Notes: generated from the sequence alone by a model not told the origin. DNA of 64,000 nt from CAXBNB01 sp040222275 (GCA_040222275.1 JAVKDJ010000002.1:310001-374000), one strand, 5' to 3'. Counted from the first letter of the stretch, positions 17,765 through 27,351 are shown. Numbers and translations are program-made.

Positions 17765-18210
17765 TCCTGGCTCACCATGGGGCCGAGGTTTTTGCCACCC
17801 AATAAATGCAGGTGGATGTGAAAAACCGACTGCCCCGCATCTTCATTCGTATTGAATGCCAGTCGGTAGCCGGTTTGTGCTATTCCGTTTGATTTGGCGA
17901 GCTGTTTTGCGAGTAAGACCATCCTTCCCACAACCAGGGTATCTTCCCCTATGAGGTCGTTAATAGTTGGGATTGGTTTTTTGGGCACAATGAGCAAATG
18001 CACAGGGGCTTGTTTTCTTAGTGGGACAAACGCGATCAAATCATCGTCCTCATATTCAATAGTGGCAGGTAGCTCCCTGTTGATGATTTTGGTAAAAGGA
18101 GACTCCTTACGCAACTTTTCTTCTTTATCTGATTGATACGAATTGGTCTGGGCCTCTACAGAAATATTCTGTATGAGGAATAATAAGGAGCAAACCAGGG
18201 TTTTATACAT
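17746..18210 (-). CDS. HIT-family hydrolase with an N-terminal signal peptide
   Basis: The HIT domain is complete: FTKIINRELPATIEYEDDDLIAF at the start, then HLLIVPKKPIPTIND, and the catalytic HIHLHLLGG near the C-terminus. Unlike normal cytosolic HIT proteins, the domain follows a hydrophobic leader (YKTLVCSLLFLIQNISVEAQ) that looks like a signal peptide with a cleavage site after EAQ. Starting at the ATG at 18210 gives the cleanest signal peptide; ATGs at 18222 and 18234 are also in frame. HIT enzymes cleave nucleoside phosphoramidates or dinucleotides, so export implies a periplasmic substrate. It overlaps the convergent PfkB gene by 19 bases. Confidence 0.85.
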   Translation of the reverse strand: MYKTLVCSLLFLIQNISVEAQTNSYQSDKEEKLRKESPFTKIINRELPATIEYEDDDLIAFVPLRKQAPVHLLIVPKKPIPTINDLIGEDTLVVGRMVLLAKQLAKSNGIAQTGYRLAFNTNEDAGQSVFHIHLHLLGGKNLGPMVSQDYDPTK

Positions 18211-18311
18211 TATACGATACATTGAGTGTCCCATTCAAAGTGTTAATCTGCCAATGTTAAGGAATTATTTCTGTTTGAAATAATTGAAAGCACGCCTTTG
18301 CCCTATTCCGA

Positions 18312-18319
18312 TATATTTG
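18312..18319 (+). promoter_or_regulatory. -7 element TATATTTG upstream of the S9 peptidase
   Basis: A perfect TAnnTTTG element lies 25 bases before the ATG at 18345. A TTG is present further upstream, but its spacing is not ideal. Confidence 0.4.
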
Positions 18320-18344
18320 CAATAGACACTTAATCAATTCTTAT

Positions 18345-20510
18345 ATGAGAAGCACATTAGCAGTAATATTTGCCTTGGGCCATTTTATCACTTATGCCCA
18401 AAAAGAAATCACGATTGAAGACATTTACTCGAAAGGGACGTTTTATCAGGAGAACCTCGGCAACCTCAATTGGATGAATGATGGACAATTCTATACTGCC
18501 CTTGTCTCCAATGAAATTGTGAAATATGATGTAGCAGGGGGTAACAAAGTAGCTACACTCGTGAATGGAAATAGCCTGAACATACGAATCGATGGCTATG
18601 AATTCAGCAGTGATGAGCAAAAAATTATCTTACTGACTGATAAAAAGGGTATTTTCAGAAGGTCTTACACCGGAGAATACTACATCTATAGTTTCGCAGA
18701 CAAAAATTTGAAAAAAGTGTCATCGGGAGGCCGCCAATCTTATGTGAGTTTCTCGCCGGACAATTCGAAAGTAGCGTTTGTGCGTGACAATGATTTATTC
18801 TATGTGGACCTGAAAGACATGAAGGAATATGCCATTACCGAAGATGGCAAAGACGGGATTGTTATAAATGGTAGCTCCGACTGGGTGTATGAGGAAGAGT
18901 TGAGGTTAACTAAAGCATTTGATTGGTCGCCAGATGGCAAGCGGCTTGCTTTTATCAGATTTGATGAATCGCAGGTACCGGAATACAATTTGCAATACTG
19001 GGATTCAGGGGCCAAATACCCCAGAGACTACCGCTACAAGTATCCAAAGACCGGGGAAAAAAACTCAAATGTTTCCGTACATATCCATGAGCTTGCCACA
19101 AGAAAAACAATTAGGGTAGATCTGGGTGATGAATCCGATTTTTACATTCCAAAAATCCAGTGGACCAAGAATGCCAACCTGCTATCTGTGATGCAACTCA
19201 GCAGGCTTCAGAATAAATTGAATGTTTTTCATGCAGACGCCCGCACTGGCAAGTCGCTGTTGATTTTTTACGAAAGGGCAGAAAAATACCTCAATGTATA
19301 TGATGCCCACGATTTGATTTATCTCAACAACAAACAGCAGTTTATATTTTCGGCTACCGAAAGGGACAATTACAAACATTTTTACCTGCACAATATTGAC
19401 GGTCAGCGTATCGGGCAAATCACCAGGGGGAATTGGGAGGTTGATGAGTTTATAGGCGTGGACCAATCGAAAAAAACACCAGTCCTATATTACACTTCCA
19501 CGGAAGATTCATCACTCGAGAGGCATGTGTATAAAATCGATATCAATGGCAAGGGAAAAACCAAATTGAGCCTGTCACCAGGAATGAACAGGGTAGATAT
19601 GAGTAAAGATTTCAAGTACTACATCATGTTCAACGAATCTTCTCAAAGACCAAAGAGTGTCAACCTGATGTCTTCCAGGGGAAACAAATTGGTCGATACA
19701 CTTATCAACAATGCCGAGATGAAACAGCTGGCAGGGCAGTACGATTTGCGACCCAAAGAATTTTTTACCTTCGATGCAGCTGATGGCACACCATTGAATG
19801 GCTACTACCTAAGGCCGGCCGAATTTGACAGCACAAGACAATACCCCGTGTTGATGTATCAATACAGTGGTCCCGGATCGCAACAAGTACTGAACGAATG
19901 GGATGGTGGCCATTATTATTGGCACCAAATGCTCACCCAAAAAGGATATGTGATTGCAGTAGTGGATCCACGCGGTACAGGGGGAAGAGGGGAAGAGTTC
20001 AAAAAACAAACCTTTCGGCAGATGGGCAACTTGGAAACCCGGGATCTGATAGCCGCAGCGGAGTATATAGGTTCCCAACCTTTTTTCGACAAAGACAGGA
20101 TCGGCATTTGGGGGTGGAGCTATGGAGGGTATGCCTCATCTGTCGCTATGATGCGCGGTGAGGGGACATTCAAAGCATGCATTTCCGTTGCACCCTTTTC
20201 ATGGGAGCACTACGATACTGTGTATTCGGAGCGGTACATGCAGCGCCCCGAAGACAACCGAGAAGGTTATGAAGAAAGCTCATTACTCACCCATGCACAC
20301 AAATTAAAAGGTAACTACCTGCTCGTGCATGGCACTGGTGACGACAATGTACATTATCAGGTATCGATGAACCTGGTGAACAAATTGGTGGAAGAGGGTA
20401 AACAATTTCAAACATTCTATTATCCGGACAAAGCCCATGGTATTGGTGGCAGCAAAACCAGGATGCACCTGTTCACCATGATGACCGATTTTATACTTGA
20501 AAAGCTATAG
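18345..20510 (+). CDS. S9-family peptidase, dipeptidyl peptidase IV type
   Basis: A 721-residue exported serine peptidase (signal peptide residues 1-18). An N-terminal eight-bladed propeller domain (residues about 40-460) contains the DPP IV hallmark DWVYEEEL, whose glutamates hold the substrate N-terminus. The C-terminal alpha/beta-hydrolase domain has the nucleophile S592 in GWSYGGYASS, D666 in GTGDDNVHYQ and H698 in PDKAHGIGG. Length and motifs match the periplasmic DPP IV enzymes of Bacteroidota that release Xaa-Pro dipeptides. It precedes a lipid kinase gene by 26 bases. Confidence 0.95.
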   Translation: MRSTLAVIFALGHFITYAQKEITIEDIYSKGTFYQENLGNLNWMNDGQFYTALVSNEIVKYDVAGGNKVATLVNGNSLNIRIDGYEFSSDEQKIILLTDKKGIFRRSYTGEYYIYSFADKNLKKVSSGGRQSYVSFSPDNSKVAFVRDNDLFYVDLKDMKEYAITEDGKDGIVINGSSDWVYEEELRLTKAFDWSPDGKRLAFIRFDESQVPEYNLQYWDSGAKYPRDYRYKYPKTGEKNSNVSVHIHELATRKTIRVDLGDESDFYIPKIQWTKNANLLSVMQLSRLQNKLNVFHADARTGKSLLIFYERAEKYLNVYDAHDLIYLNNKQQFIFSATERDNYKHFYLHNIDGQRIGQITRGNWEVDEFIGVDQSKKTPVLYYTSTEDSSLERHVYKIDINGKGKTKLSLSPGMNRVDMSKDFKYYIMFNESSQRPKSVNLMSSRGNKLVDTLINNAEMKQLAGQYDLRPKEFFTFDAADGTPLNGYYLRPAEFDSTRQYPVLMYQYSGPGSQQVLNEWDGGHYYWHQMLTQKGYVIAVVDPRGTGGRGEEFKKQTFRQMGNLETRDLIAAAEYIGSQPFFDKDRIGIWGWSYGGYASSVAMMRGEGTFKACISVAPFSWEHYDTVYSERYMQRPEDNREGYEESSLLTHAHKLKGNYLLVHGTGDDNVHYQVSMNLVNKLVEEGKQFQTFYYPDKAHGIGGSKTRMHLFTMMTDFILEKL

Positions 20511-20536
20511 GTACATAATGATTTAAGTATCACACT

Positions 20537-21412
20537 TTGAAAAGAAAAGCCCTGGTTGTGTACAATCCTGCTTCCGGCAAACACCGGTGGCAAGGCATAC
20601 TCGCAAGTTTATTGCCACAGCTACAGCGATCGGGCATTAGTTACGAGCGATTCGAAACGGCCATCAACACCAAGGTCATACCTTTGGACTATTCTTTTAC
20701 AGACATAATTGTGATAGGTGGCGATGGTACTATTAACCTGGCTTTGAACGCAATCAGGGGCCAATATCCTGTTGTGTTCAACCTGATACCGGCGGGAACG
20801 GGCAATGATTTTGTAAAAAACCTAGCTATTGGCCATAGCCTTGAAGAGCAGATTGACACTATTTGCAATGGCCAGGTAGTGAGTGTAGATGTGGGCCGGT
20901 GCAATGACAGATTGTTCGTAAATGGTGTTGGGCTTGGCTTTGATGGACAGATTGTAGCGGATATGCTCCACCGAAAAATTTGGTTGACCGGGCACGCCAG
21001 GTATTACTACCATGTGCTCAGCATTCTTGCCACTTTCAAGCCGGTTAAACTGGACTATCAAGTTGCCGGGGAAATTTTTTCAAAAAATACTCTTCTGCTG
21101 CTGATAGCCAATGGCTCAACTTTTGGTGGCGGGTTCAAGTTAGCCCCGGATGGCAGTTTAACTGATGGCCACCTCGATTTGTGCCACATTGGAGATGTCT
21201 CCCCACTGAAAAGGTTTCTCCATTTGCCAAAACTTGAAAAGGGAACACATGGCCAACTTGAAGAAGTGGGTTTTGATAAAATCAAAAAAATCTCAATATC
21301 GAAAAACCCGGCCATTATCGCACATATAGATGGAGAATACCTTGGCAATCCTCCCTTCGAAATAGAGGTATTGCCAGGCCGGTTGAAATTAAGGGTCAAA
21401 AATTCGGCTTGA
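20537..21412 (+). CDS. diacylglycerol/lipid kinase (YegS/DagK family)
   Basis: A 291-residue lipid kinase. The opening KALVVYNPASGK and the nucleotide motif IIVIGGDGTINLALNAI are diagnostic, followed by PAGTGNDFVKNL and VGRCNDRLFVNGVGLGFDGQI. A second glycine-rich block, ANGSTFGGGFKLAPDGSLTDGHLDL, completes the active site. It would phosphorylate diacylglycerol or a related lipid at the inner membrane face. The start is a TTG at 20537, since no ATG is available before the conserved strand. Same strand as the peptidase, 26 bases downstream. Confidence 0.93.
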   Translation: MKRKALVVYNPASGKHRWQGILASLLPQLQRSGISYERFETAINTKVIPLDYSFTDIIVIGGDGTINLALNAIRGQYPVVFNLIPAGTGNDFVKNLAIGHSLEEQIDTICNGQVVSVDVGRCNDRLFVNGVGLGFDGQIVADMLHRKIWLTGHARYYYHVLSILATFKPVKLDYQVAGEIFSKNTLLLLIANGSTFGGGFKLAPDGSLTDGHLDLCHIGDVSPLKRFLHLPKLEKGTHGQLEEVGFDKIKKISISKNPAIIAHIDGEYLGNPPFEIEVLPGRLKLRVKNSA

Positions 21413-21447
21413 CTTTATTGGGTTTTCAGGTAGCTCATTCTGCTGTT

Positions 21448-22227
21448 CTATTCCTTTAACGCCTTGTCCAGCAACTCGAGCAATTCACCTTTTCCCTCCA
21501 AGTTTCCTTTAAGGATTTTTACCAGATACCCTGGCACCTCATCTCCATCCTGCAATTTGTTTCTAACATCCTCGAGCATTTCAAGCATTTCGCTATTGGA
21601 TGACAGGTCTCCATCTGTTTTGACCTTTTCTATCAACTCATCAATATCTGAGGTGTCAGGGATGTAAACTATCTCTTCCACAATATCACCTGGCTTGGGC
21701 TCATAGGCCTGCGGTACACATGCGTTGTACAAGTCTATGATCTCTGTGAGGTTTTTCTTGGTGTACTCACCTTCCTGAATTTTTGCACTCAGGCTTTCAC
21801 AGTCTTCCAAAAACTCCGACAGTTGTTTTCTAAACCCTAGGTTTGGTACTACTTTTTGCCGTCCATCCTTTGTGATCAGTATGGAGCCTTGAAACATCTG
21901 GGCCGATTGCTGGTCGGCTGGAGAATATCTGTACAGGCTCATAAAACCTTCCTGCACCAATTTGATAAACTGGTACCTGCCTTCAATTTTAGCTACATGA
22001 TAGGTTTCCCCGTTTTTATAAAGCAGGGAAACCCGGTACGAAGCATGGGATTCTTTCTTTTTTTTCACCTTGATCACAAGGTTGTGACCAGTGAGTGGGT
22101 TATCTACAATATTCATTTTTCCCCTGAGGGTATCCCCTTTGATCAATACCGCAAAATCCTCATCCTGGGATAGCACCTGAAATGCACAGCCGAAAAGCAC
22201 TAAAAATATGTAAGTAAATTTTTTCAT
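21448..22227 (-). CDS. exported protein of unknown function
   Basis: A 259-residue protein with a signal peptide (residues 1-20, ending VLSQ). The mature N-terminal half (EDFAVLIKGDTLRGKMNIVDN…) resembles the beta-rich domain of many Bacteroidota secreted proteins that begin with a KGDTLRG-type strand. The C-terminal 80 residues are strongly acidic and helical, with repeated leucines. No catalytic motif is seen. Single-gene unit, convergent with the lipid kinase. Confidence 0.75.
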   Translation of the reverse strand: MKKFTYIFLVLFGCAFQVLSQDEDFAVLIKGDTLRGKMNIVDNPLTGHNLVIKVKKKKESHASYRVSLLYKNGETYHVAKIEGRYQFIKLVQEGFMSLYRYSPADQQSAQMFQGSILITKDGRQKVVPNLGFRKQLSEFLEDCESLSAKIQEGEYTKKNLTEIIDLYNACVPQAYEPKPGDIVEEIVYIPDTSDIDELIEKVKTDGDLSSNSEMLEMLEDVRNKLQDGDEVPGYLVKILKGNLEGKGELLELLDKALKE

Positions 22228-22476
22228 GGGCCTAAAATAATGAATGTAGGGAATTTAAGCTTGTTCCATTTTCTGCAAAAAAATATATTTTTCTCAATTT
22301 TGTTGAAAATGAAAACAGCAAAATTAAAATATATTGAAAATCATCTAATAATTTATGCAGTCTGTTGAATGAAACTAGGAAATTCTTTCCGAATAAAAAA
22401 ATTGGAAGTTACTTTGCAAACTGCCTTAAACTGCGGCAGGTTGTAAACAAACTAAAACCAAAAAGTAATATACAGT

Positions 22477-24144
22477 ATGTGTGGAATTGTGGGAGTATTT
22501 GATCTGAAAAGTGATTCTCAACAACTGAGGCCTCAGGTACTCGAAATGTCGAAAAAAATTCGTCACCGCGGGCCGGACTGGTCGGGAATTTTCTGTAGTG
22601 ATAAGGCCATTTTGGCCCATGAGCGATTGACCATCGTGGACCCAAAATCTGGTGGTCAGCCCTTGTACAGCAAAGACCGTCAGTTGGTATTGGCTGCTAA
22701 TGGTGAAATTTATAATCACCAGGACCTTCGGAAGAGGCTGAATGGCGACTATGAGTTTCAAACACAGTCGGATTGTGAAGTCATACTGGCACTATACAAT
22801 AAGTTTGGCATTGATTTCATTGACGAAATGAATGGGATTTTTGCTTTCGCCCTCTACGATCAAAAGAATGACAGCTACCTGATCGCACGTGACCACATGG
22901 GCATCATTCCATTGTACATGGGCTGGGATAAGGATGACAACTTCTACGTATCGTCAGAACTGAAAGCCCTTGAAGGGGTTTGTCCAAGAATAGAGGAGTT
23001 TCCTCCCGGACAATATTGGTACAGCGGCCATGGTGAGCTGCGCACCTGGTACAAAAGGGAATGGACAAGTTTTGATAATGTAAAAGACAATGAGACAGAT
23101 GTAGTGAGGTTGCGCAGGGCACTTGAGGATGCCGTCCACAGACAGTTGATGTCGGATGTACCATACGGTGTGCTATTGTCTGGTGGGCTAGATTCTTCCA
23201 TTGTTTCGGCAGTGGCCAAAAAGTTTGCCGCACTGCGGATAGAAACGCAGGATTCCAAGGAAGCATGGTGGCCGCAATTGCATTCTTTTGCAGTTGGGCT
23301 GGAAGGATCTCCTGACCTGGCGGCAGCACAAAAGGTGGCTGACCACATTGGAACTGTCCATCACGAAATATTATTTTCAATTCAGGAAGGCCTGGATGCC
23401 ATCAAGGATGTGATCTATCACCTTGAAACCTATGATGTGACCACCGTGAGGGCATCTACACCGATGTACTTGCTGGCGAGGGTCATCAAATCTATGGGCA
23501 TCAAAATGGTGTTGTCCGGAGAAGGTGCCGATGAGATTTTTGGCGGGTACCTATATTTCCACAAGGCTCCCAACGCCAAGGAATTTCATGAAGAAACTAT
23601 ACGTAAGCTTGACAAACTCCACCTGTATGATTGCCTAAGGGCCAACAAGTCTTTGGCTGCCTGGGGTATTGAGGGCCGTGTGCCATTTCTGGACAAAGAG
23701 TTTATGGATGTTGCCATGACGATCAACCCAGAAGACAAAATGGCCAAAAACGGCAGAATGGAAAAATGGATTTTGAGAAAAGCCTTTGAAGACTATCTGC
23801 CAGAAAGCGTAGCTTGGAGACAAAAAGAACAATTTTCAGATGGCGTGGGCTATAGCTGGATAGATACTTTGAAAGAGGTGGTTGCCAATGAAGTTTCTGA
23901 GGAGCAATTGGCAAAAGCAGCCGAAAAGTATCCCGTGAACCCACCTCAAAGCAAAGAGGAGTATTACTACAGGTCGATTTTTGAAGGTCATTTTCCATCA
24001 GAGTCTGCTGCCAAAACAGTACCTTCGGTAAAGTCGGTGGCTTGCAGCACAGCAGAAGCGCTGGCCTGGGATGAATCGTTTAAGAACATGAACGACCCTT
24101 CCGGTAGGGCAGTAAAAACTGTACATTCGGATAGTTATCAATAA
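22477..24144 (+). CDS. asnB: asparagine synthase, glutamine-hydrolysing
   Basis: A 555-residue two-domain enzyme. The Ntn glutaminase domain begins with catalytic Cys2 (CGIVGVFDLK), followed by RHRGPDWSG and ANGEIYNHQDLR. The synthetase domain has the PP-loop LLSGGLDSSIVSAVA and SGEGADEIFGGYLYFHKAP. It converts aspartate, glutamine and ATP to asparagine. The length is near the E. coli AsnB type. A strong bidirectional terminator follows at 24164. Confidence 0.97.
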   Translation: MCGIVGVFDLKSDSQQLRPQVLEMSKKIRHRGPDWSGIFCSDKAILAHERLTIVDPKSGGQPLYSKDRQLVLAANGEIYNHQDLRKRLNGDYEFQTQSDCEVILALYNKFGIDFIDEMNGIFAFALYDQKNDSYLIARDHMGIIPLYMGWDKDDNFYVSSELKALEGVCPRIEEFPPGQYWYSGHGELRTWYKREWTSFDNVKDNETDVVRLRRALEDAVHRQLMSDVPYGVLLSGGLDSSIVSAVAKKFAALRIETQDSKEAWWPQLHSFAVGLEGSPDLAAAQKVADHIGTVHHEILFSIQEGLDAIKDVIYHLETYDVTTVRASTPMYLLARVIKSMGIKMVLSGEGADEIFGGYLYFHKAPNAKEFHEETIRKLDKLHLYDCLRANKSLAAWGIEGRVPFLDKEFMDVAMTINPEDKMAKNGRMEKWILRKAFEDYLPESVAWRQKEQFSDGVGYSWIDTLKEVVANEVSEEQLAKAAEKYPVNPPQSKEEYYYRSIFEGHFPSESAAKTVPSVKSVACSTAEALAWDESFKNMNDPSGRAVKTVHSDSYQ

Positions 24145-24163
24145 TTGACAAAACCATAAAAAG

Positions 24164-24199
24164 AAAAGCCCCATTTGGATAATCAAATGGGGCTTTTTT
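24164..24199. terminator. bidirectional terminator between asnB and the Crp-type gene
   Basis: GCCCCATTTG and CAAATGGGGC form a perfect 10-bp stem around GATAAT, with AAAA before and TTTTTT after. It can end transcription from both directions, serving asnB and the convergent regulator gene, whose stop is at 24224. Confidence 0.93.
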
Positions 24200-24223
24200 G
24201 TGCTTTAGAACCTTTGCTGTATC

Positions 24224-24949
24224 CTAAGCGGCAGGTTCCAAGGTTGCAATATCTGAAATTACTATTTCCTTTCTTGTGTATGAAATGAGACCGTTTGATT
24301 TAAGGTCATTCAAAATAGAAGTGACTGTTTGTCGGCACGTGCTTATTATTTCGGCAATGTCGTTGTGGGTCAGGTAATTTTTGATCACGATGGAATCACC
24401 ATCCTGCAAGCCTTCTTCCATAGCCCAAAACTTGAAAAAATATACCAAGCGTGATTTCACATCTTTAAACACCAGATGGCTGTACCTTATTTGTGATTTT
24501 TTCAGTTTGTCGCTAATTGATGCCGAGAGGTTCAGGGCCAGACGCGGGATCGATGTGCAGAGCCTATCGAAATCACTGCAATCAATATAGAAATAGACCA
24601 CCTCATTGGTCAGGGCCTGGGCATATTCATAGTTTATGCCTTCATTGGTTCCAAAGTTGCCAAAGATGCCTCCCTCTTTTTCAACTTCTCTGATCAGGGA
24701 ATTACCCATCCTGTCCATTTCGGCTATTTTCACCTTTCCTTTAATGAGAAAATAGAATTTTGGGGTTTGGTTTTCAGACAACCTGATGAGATCTGATTTC
24801 CTTTTGCGGGTAAATTTGGTATGCCTCAAAACCTCATAAAGCTGGTCTTTTGTGAGACCATCGAATGTTTTGTGGTCTCTTAAATACAAGTAATTAATGT
24901 CGTTGTACATGGTCGTTGGGTTTAATTTCCAAAAATTGTCTTGTTTCAT
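24224..24949 (-). CDS. Crp/Fnr family transcription regulator
   Basis: A 241-residue regulator. The N-terminal cyclic-nucleotide-binding fold is visible (KFYFLIKGKVKIAEMDRMGNSLIREVEKEGGIFGN), though the classical arginine and serine cAMP contacts are not obvious. The C-terminal winged helix includes LTHNDIAEIISTCRQTVTSILNDLKSNGLISY (recognition helix TCRQTVTSIL). No cysteine cluster of the FNR type is present. An ECF sigma gene lies upstream on the same strand, but 180 bases away. Confidence 0.92.
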   Translation of the reverse strand: MKQDNFWKLNPTTMYNDINYLYLRDHKTFDGLTKDQLYEVLRHTKFTRKRKSDLIRLSENQTPKFYFLIKGKVKIAEMDRMGNSLIREVEKEGGIFGNFGTNEGINYEYAQALTNEVVYFYIDCSDFDRLCTSIPRLALNLSASISDKLKKSQIRYSHLVFKDVKSRLVYFFKFWAMEEGLQDGDSIVIKNYLTHNDIAEIISTCRQTVTSILNDLKSNGLISYTRKEIVISDIATLEPAA

Positions 24950-25126
24950 ACAATTACTGAAAGTATTTACCCCAAATAAACCTTGAAGTTGTCACGAAAA
25001 GTTCACATTTGATTCAACTTTTTGATACAGATACAATCCCATAGCACTGAGCAACCAGTGAAAGCATATAATGTGGCCCTGTAGATGGGGGTGGCCCGGC
25101 TCAAAAAACCAGGATTGGAAGCAGGA

Positions 25127-25729
25127 TTACTGCTTTTCGGAAACCATGTCCTTTTTCAGGCCCTCAATCAACCCGGAGAATTCGCCGAGGGTCGCTTTTT
25201 TGAATTCGTCAGCCATTTTGAAAATACGATCCTTGTCAATATTAAAACGAACCTTTTCTTCTGAGAGCTTTTGCTGGGCACGACAGAACAGCTGTCTGCA
25301 GTTTTCAGTTTTTTTGCCCAATACATCATGCAGGTCAGAATAATCAAAATTGAAAATTCCTTTGAGCACAAACACTGCGCGCTCAGTGGGGGGTAGTTTT
25401 TTAAACAATTGGGTAAGTGCATGCGCCACTTCGTGCTTCACATCTATATTGTTCAAGTCAGGGTAAATACTGAATAAGCCTGTTGATGTGTTTAGGTTTT
25501 CCAAAAACTCCTCCTTCTTTTGCTTAAAAGAATCGAGATAGTTCAGGCAAGAATTGGTTACAGACTTTATAAGATAAGCTTTTACATTCACGATTTTCTT
25601 ATGGTCTATTTTCAACCAATTGAGAAATGTATCTTGTACCATATCCTCGGCCACAGCTGAGCAGCCCACGAGCTTATAAGCTATGGAGCATAATATGGGG
25701 CGATATAGCGAGATTTCTGCCTGACTCAT
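25127..25729 (-). CDS. RNA polymerase ECF-type sigma factor
   Basis: A 200-residue sigma-70 family protein. Region 2 is AEDMVQDTFLNWL, and region 4 is KLPPTERAVFVLKGIFNFDYSDLHDVLGKKTENCRQLFCRAQQKL. The ENCRQL wording and a helical tail are typical of the SigJ/ECF41 group, which normally carries a SnoaL-like domain after region 4. Here the protein ends about 40 residues after region 4, so that domain is missing. The ATG at 25729 is preferred; a TTG at 25747 would add six residues. No anti-sigma gene is adjacent. Confidence 0.88.
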   Translation of the reverse strand: MSQAEISLYRPILCSIAYKLVGCSAVAEDMVQDTFLNWLKIDHKKIVNVKAYLIKSVTNSCLNYLDSFKQKKEEFLENLNTSTGLFSIYPDLNNIDVKHEVAHALTQLFKKLPPTERAVFVLKGIFNFDYSDLHDVLGKKTENCRQLFCRAQQKLSEEKVRFNIDKDRIFKMADEFKKATLGEFSGLIEGLKKDMVSEKQ

Positions 25730-25745
25730 TACCTTAATGGGTTGC

Positions 25746-25766
25746 AAAGTTAACTATTTTAACTTT
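25746..25766. promoter_or_regulatory. palindrome upstream of the ECF sigma gene
   Basis: AAAGTTAA and TTAACTTT form a perfect inverted repeat around CTATT, 17 bases upstream of the ATG at 25729. Its place in the probable promoter makes it a candidate operator. No binding protein is identified. Confidence 0.35.
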
Positions 25767-26104
25767 TTCTATAAAATACAGTTGTGTCAAATTGCATTTA
25801 GGCTATCGCGATTGTTCTCGACTAACCCATTGTCATTATATTCTGATAAAAAATACAAAAACAAACAGTGCCAGGAACAGGAGAAGCCAGACAAAGTTTT
25901 AAGTGCCCTACACAATAAATGTGGCTATTTTCTATTTAGTTTATAACAGGTGTATATATTTTTAATTTTTAGTCAATTTTAACGACCCATAAAATAGTAA
26001 ATATTAAGGATAAGAATTATTCATTTATTATTATTGCAACAGTCAATTTGAATTGTTAAAAATTGTAATTACTTTAGGAGATTAGAATAAAATTTGAATA
26101 TGTT
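25767..26104. other. AT-rich divergent intergenic region
   Basis: About 340 bases between the sigma gene (minus) and the GldJ-like gene (plus). It is very AT-rich near 25960-26090 and ends with an AGGAG-like segment about 25 bases before the ATG at 26105. It presumably holds the promoter of the lipoprotein gene. No RNA gene or repeat is seen. Confidence 0.4.
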
Positions 26105-27328
26105 ATGAAAAAATTCGTTCGTCTATTAAATGGTGCTGCGCTCTATTTGGTTGTTGCAGCCGTCATTTCAGCTTGCTCCCTCATGGGGGGAAGTAGCGGT
26201 CGTCCAACCAGCGTTAGTCCAGGTGAATACAGCACTGCTACTGGCATTGAATACAATGATGAAGATGGAGGTTTCCAGGTAAATGATTTCAGAGGCCAAC
26301 CAGAGGGTCCCAATCTAAGGTTTATCGAAGGTGGTAGAACTGTATTGGGTTCATTCGAAGAAGACATTCTTAATTCTCGTGACAATGTAGAAAGGGCCGT
26401 TACTGTGGCTTCATTTTACATGGATGAAACGGAAGTTGCCAACATCCACTGGTTAGAATACCTTCACTATGTACGACTAGACTCTTCTAAAGAATTTTAC
26501 GAATCTGCTCTTCCCGATACTACCGTGTGGGCAAGGGACCTTGCATACAATGATCCTTACGTGGATCATTATTTAAGGTACCCTGGTTTCAGGTTTTTCC
26601 CTGTAGTAGGGGTTTCCTGGTTGCAAGCCCAAGACTATTGCAACTGGAGAACCATAACAGTAAACCTAAAGTTGGCTGAAGATGCCGAGTTGGAAGACTA
26701 TTCAGTGGCAGAAGGTGGAGGAAACCAAAGGATTCCATTGGAAACCGGAGTGGTATTGCCCAACTACAGACTCCCAACAGAGGCTGAATGGGAATATGCA
26801 GCTCAGGCGCTTATCGGAACTCAATGGTTGGATGAAAACCAAACCCACAGAAGACTGTATCCCTGGGATGGCCATGCACTTAGAAATCCTTATGGTAAAA
26901 AAATTGGTACTTTTTTAGCCAACTTTAAAAGGGGTCGCGGAGATTATGCTGGTATAGCAGGTAAGCTCAACGATGGTGCCATGATCACCACATACATTTA
27001 TGATTACCCGCCTAATGATTTCGGATTGTACAATATGGCAGGTAATGTAAACGAATGGGTGCAAGATGTGTACCGCCCTCTGTCCTTTCAGGATTTTGAT
27101 GACCTCAACCCGGTACGTAGAGATGGTTTCCTCGATGAGGAAGATGGCTATGATGCTTCAAACTTCAACTCTCTAATAACAGATAGGGTGCGGGTATTCA
27201 AAGGTGGTTCATGGGCGGATGTCGCTTACTGGATGTCGCCTGGTACAAGAAGATACTTGGAAGAGGATTCTTCTACTTCAACTATCGGATTCAGGTGTGC
27301 CATGATTAGGGCAGGAACTAACTACTAA
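26105..27328 (+). CDS. gldJ: gliding-motility/T9SS lipoprotein, GldJ-like (SUMF1 fold)
   Basis: A 407-residue lipoprotein: lipobox VISAC with C24 as lipidation site. The early TGIEYNDEDGGFQV matches the conserved start of GldJ, and the FGE/SUMF1 fold follows: SFYMDETEVANIHWLEYL, ALPDTTVWARDLAYND, FRFFPVVGVSWLQAQDYCNWRT, NYRLPTEAEWEYAA, NMAGNVNEWVQDVYRP and VFKGGSWAD. GldJ and its relative GldK support the type IX secretion system and gliding in the periplasm/outer membrane. The protein is shorter than flavobacterial GldJ (about 560). GldK remains an alternative name. No other gld/por gene is in the window. Confidence 0.78.
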   Translation: MKKFVRLLNGAALYLVVAAVISACSLMGGSSGRPTSVSPGEYSTATGIEYNDEDGGFQVNDFRGQPEGPNLRFIEGGRTVLGSFEEDILNSRDNVERAVTVASFYMDETEVANIHWLEYLHYVRLDSSKEFYESALPDTTVWARDLAYNDPYVDHYLRYPGFRFFPVVGVSWLQAQDYCNWRTITVNLKLAEDAELEDYSVAEGGGNQRIPLETGVVLPNYRLPTEAEWEYAAQALIGTQWLDENQTHRRLYPWDGHALRNPYGKKIGTFLANFKRGRGDYAGIAGKLNDGAMITTYIYDYPPNDFGLYNMAGNVNEWVQDVYRPLSFQDFDDLNPVRRDGFLDEEDGYDASNFNSLITDRVRVFKGGSWADVAYWMSPGTRRYLEEDSSTSTIGFRCAMIRAGTNY

Positions 27329-27351
27329 AAAATATTAAAAGCTCATATTGG

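Noticed and set aside
25079..25126. Possible frameshifted remainder of a SnoaL domain after the sigma gene
   Set aside because: Read in two frames on the minus strand; neither gives a SnoaL-like sequence or the D-G-G-G-K motif.
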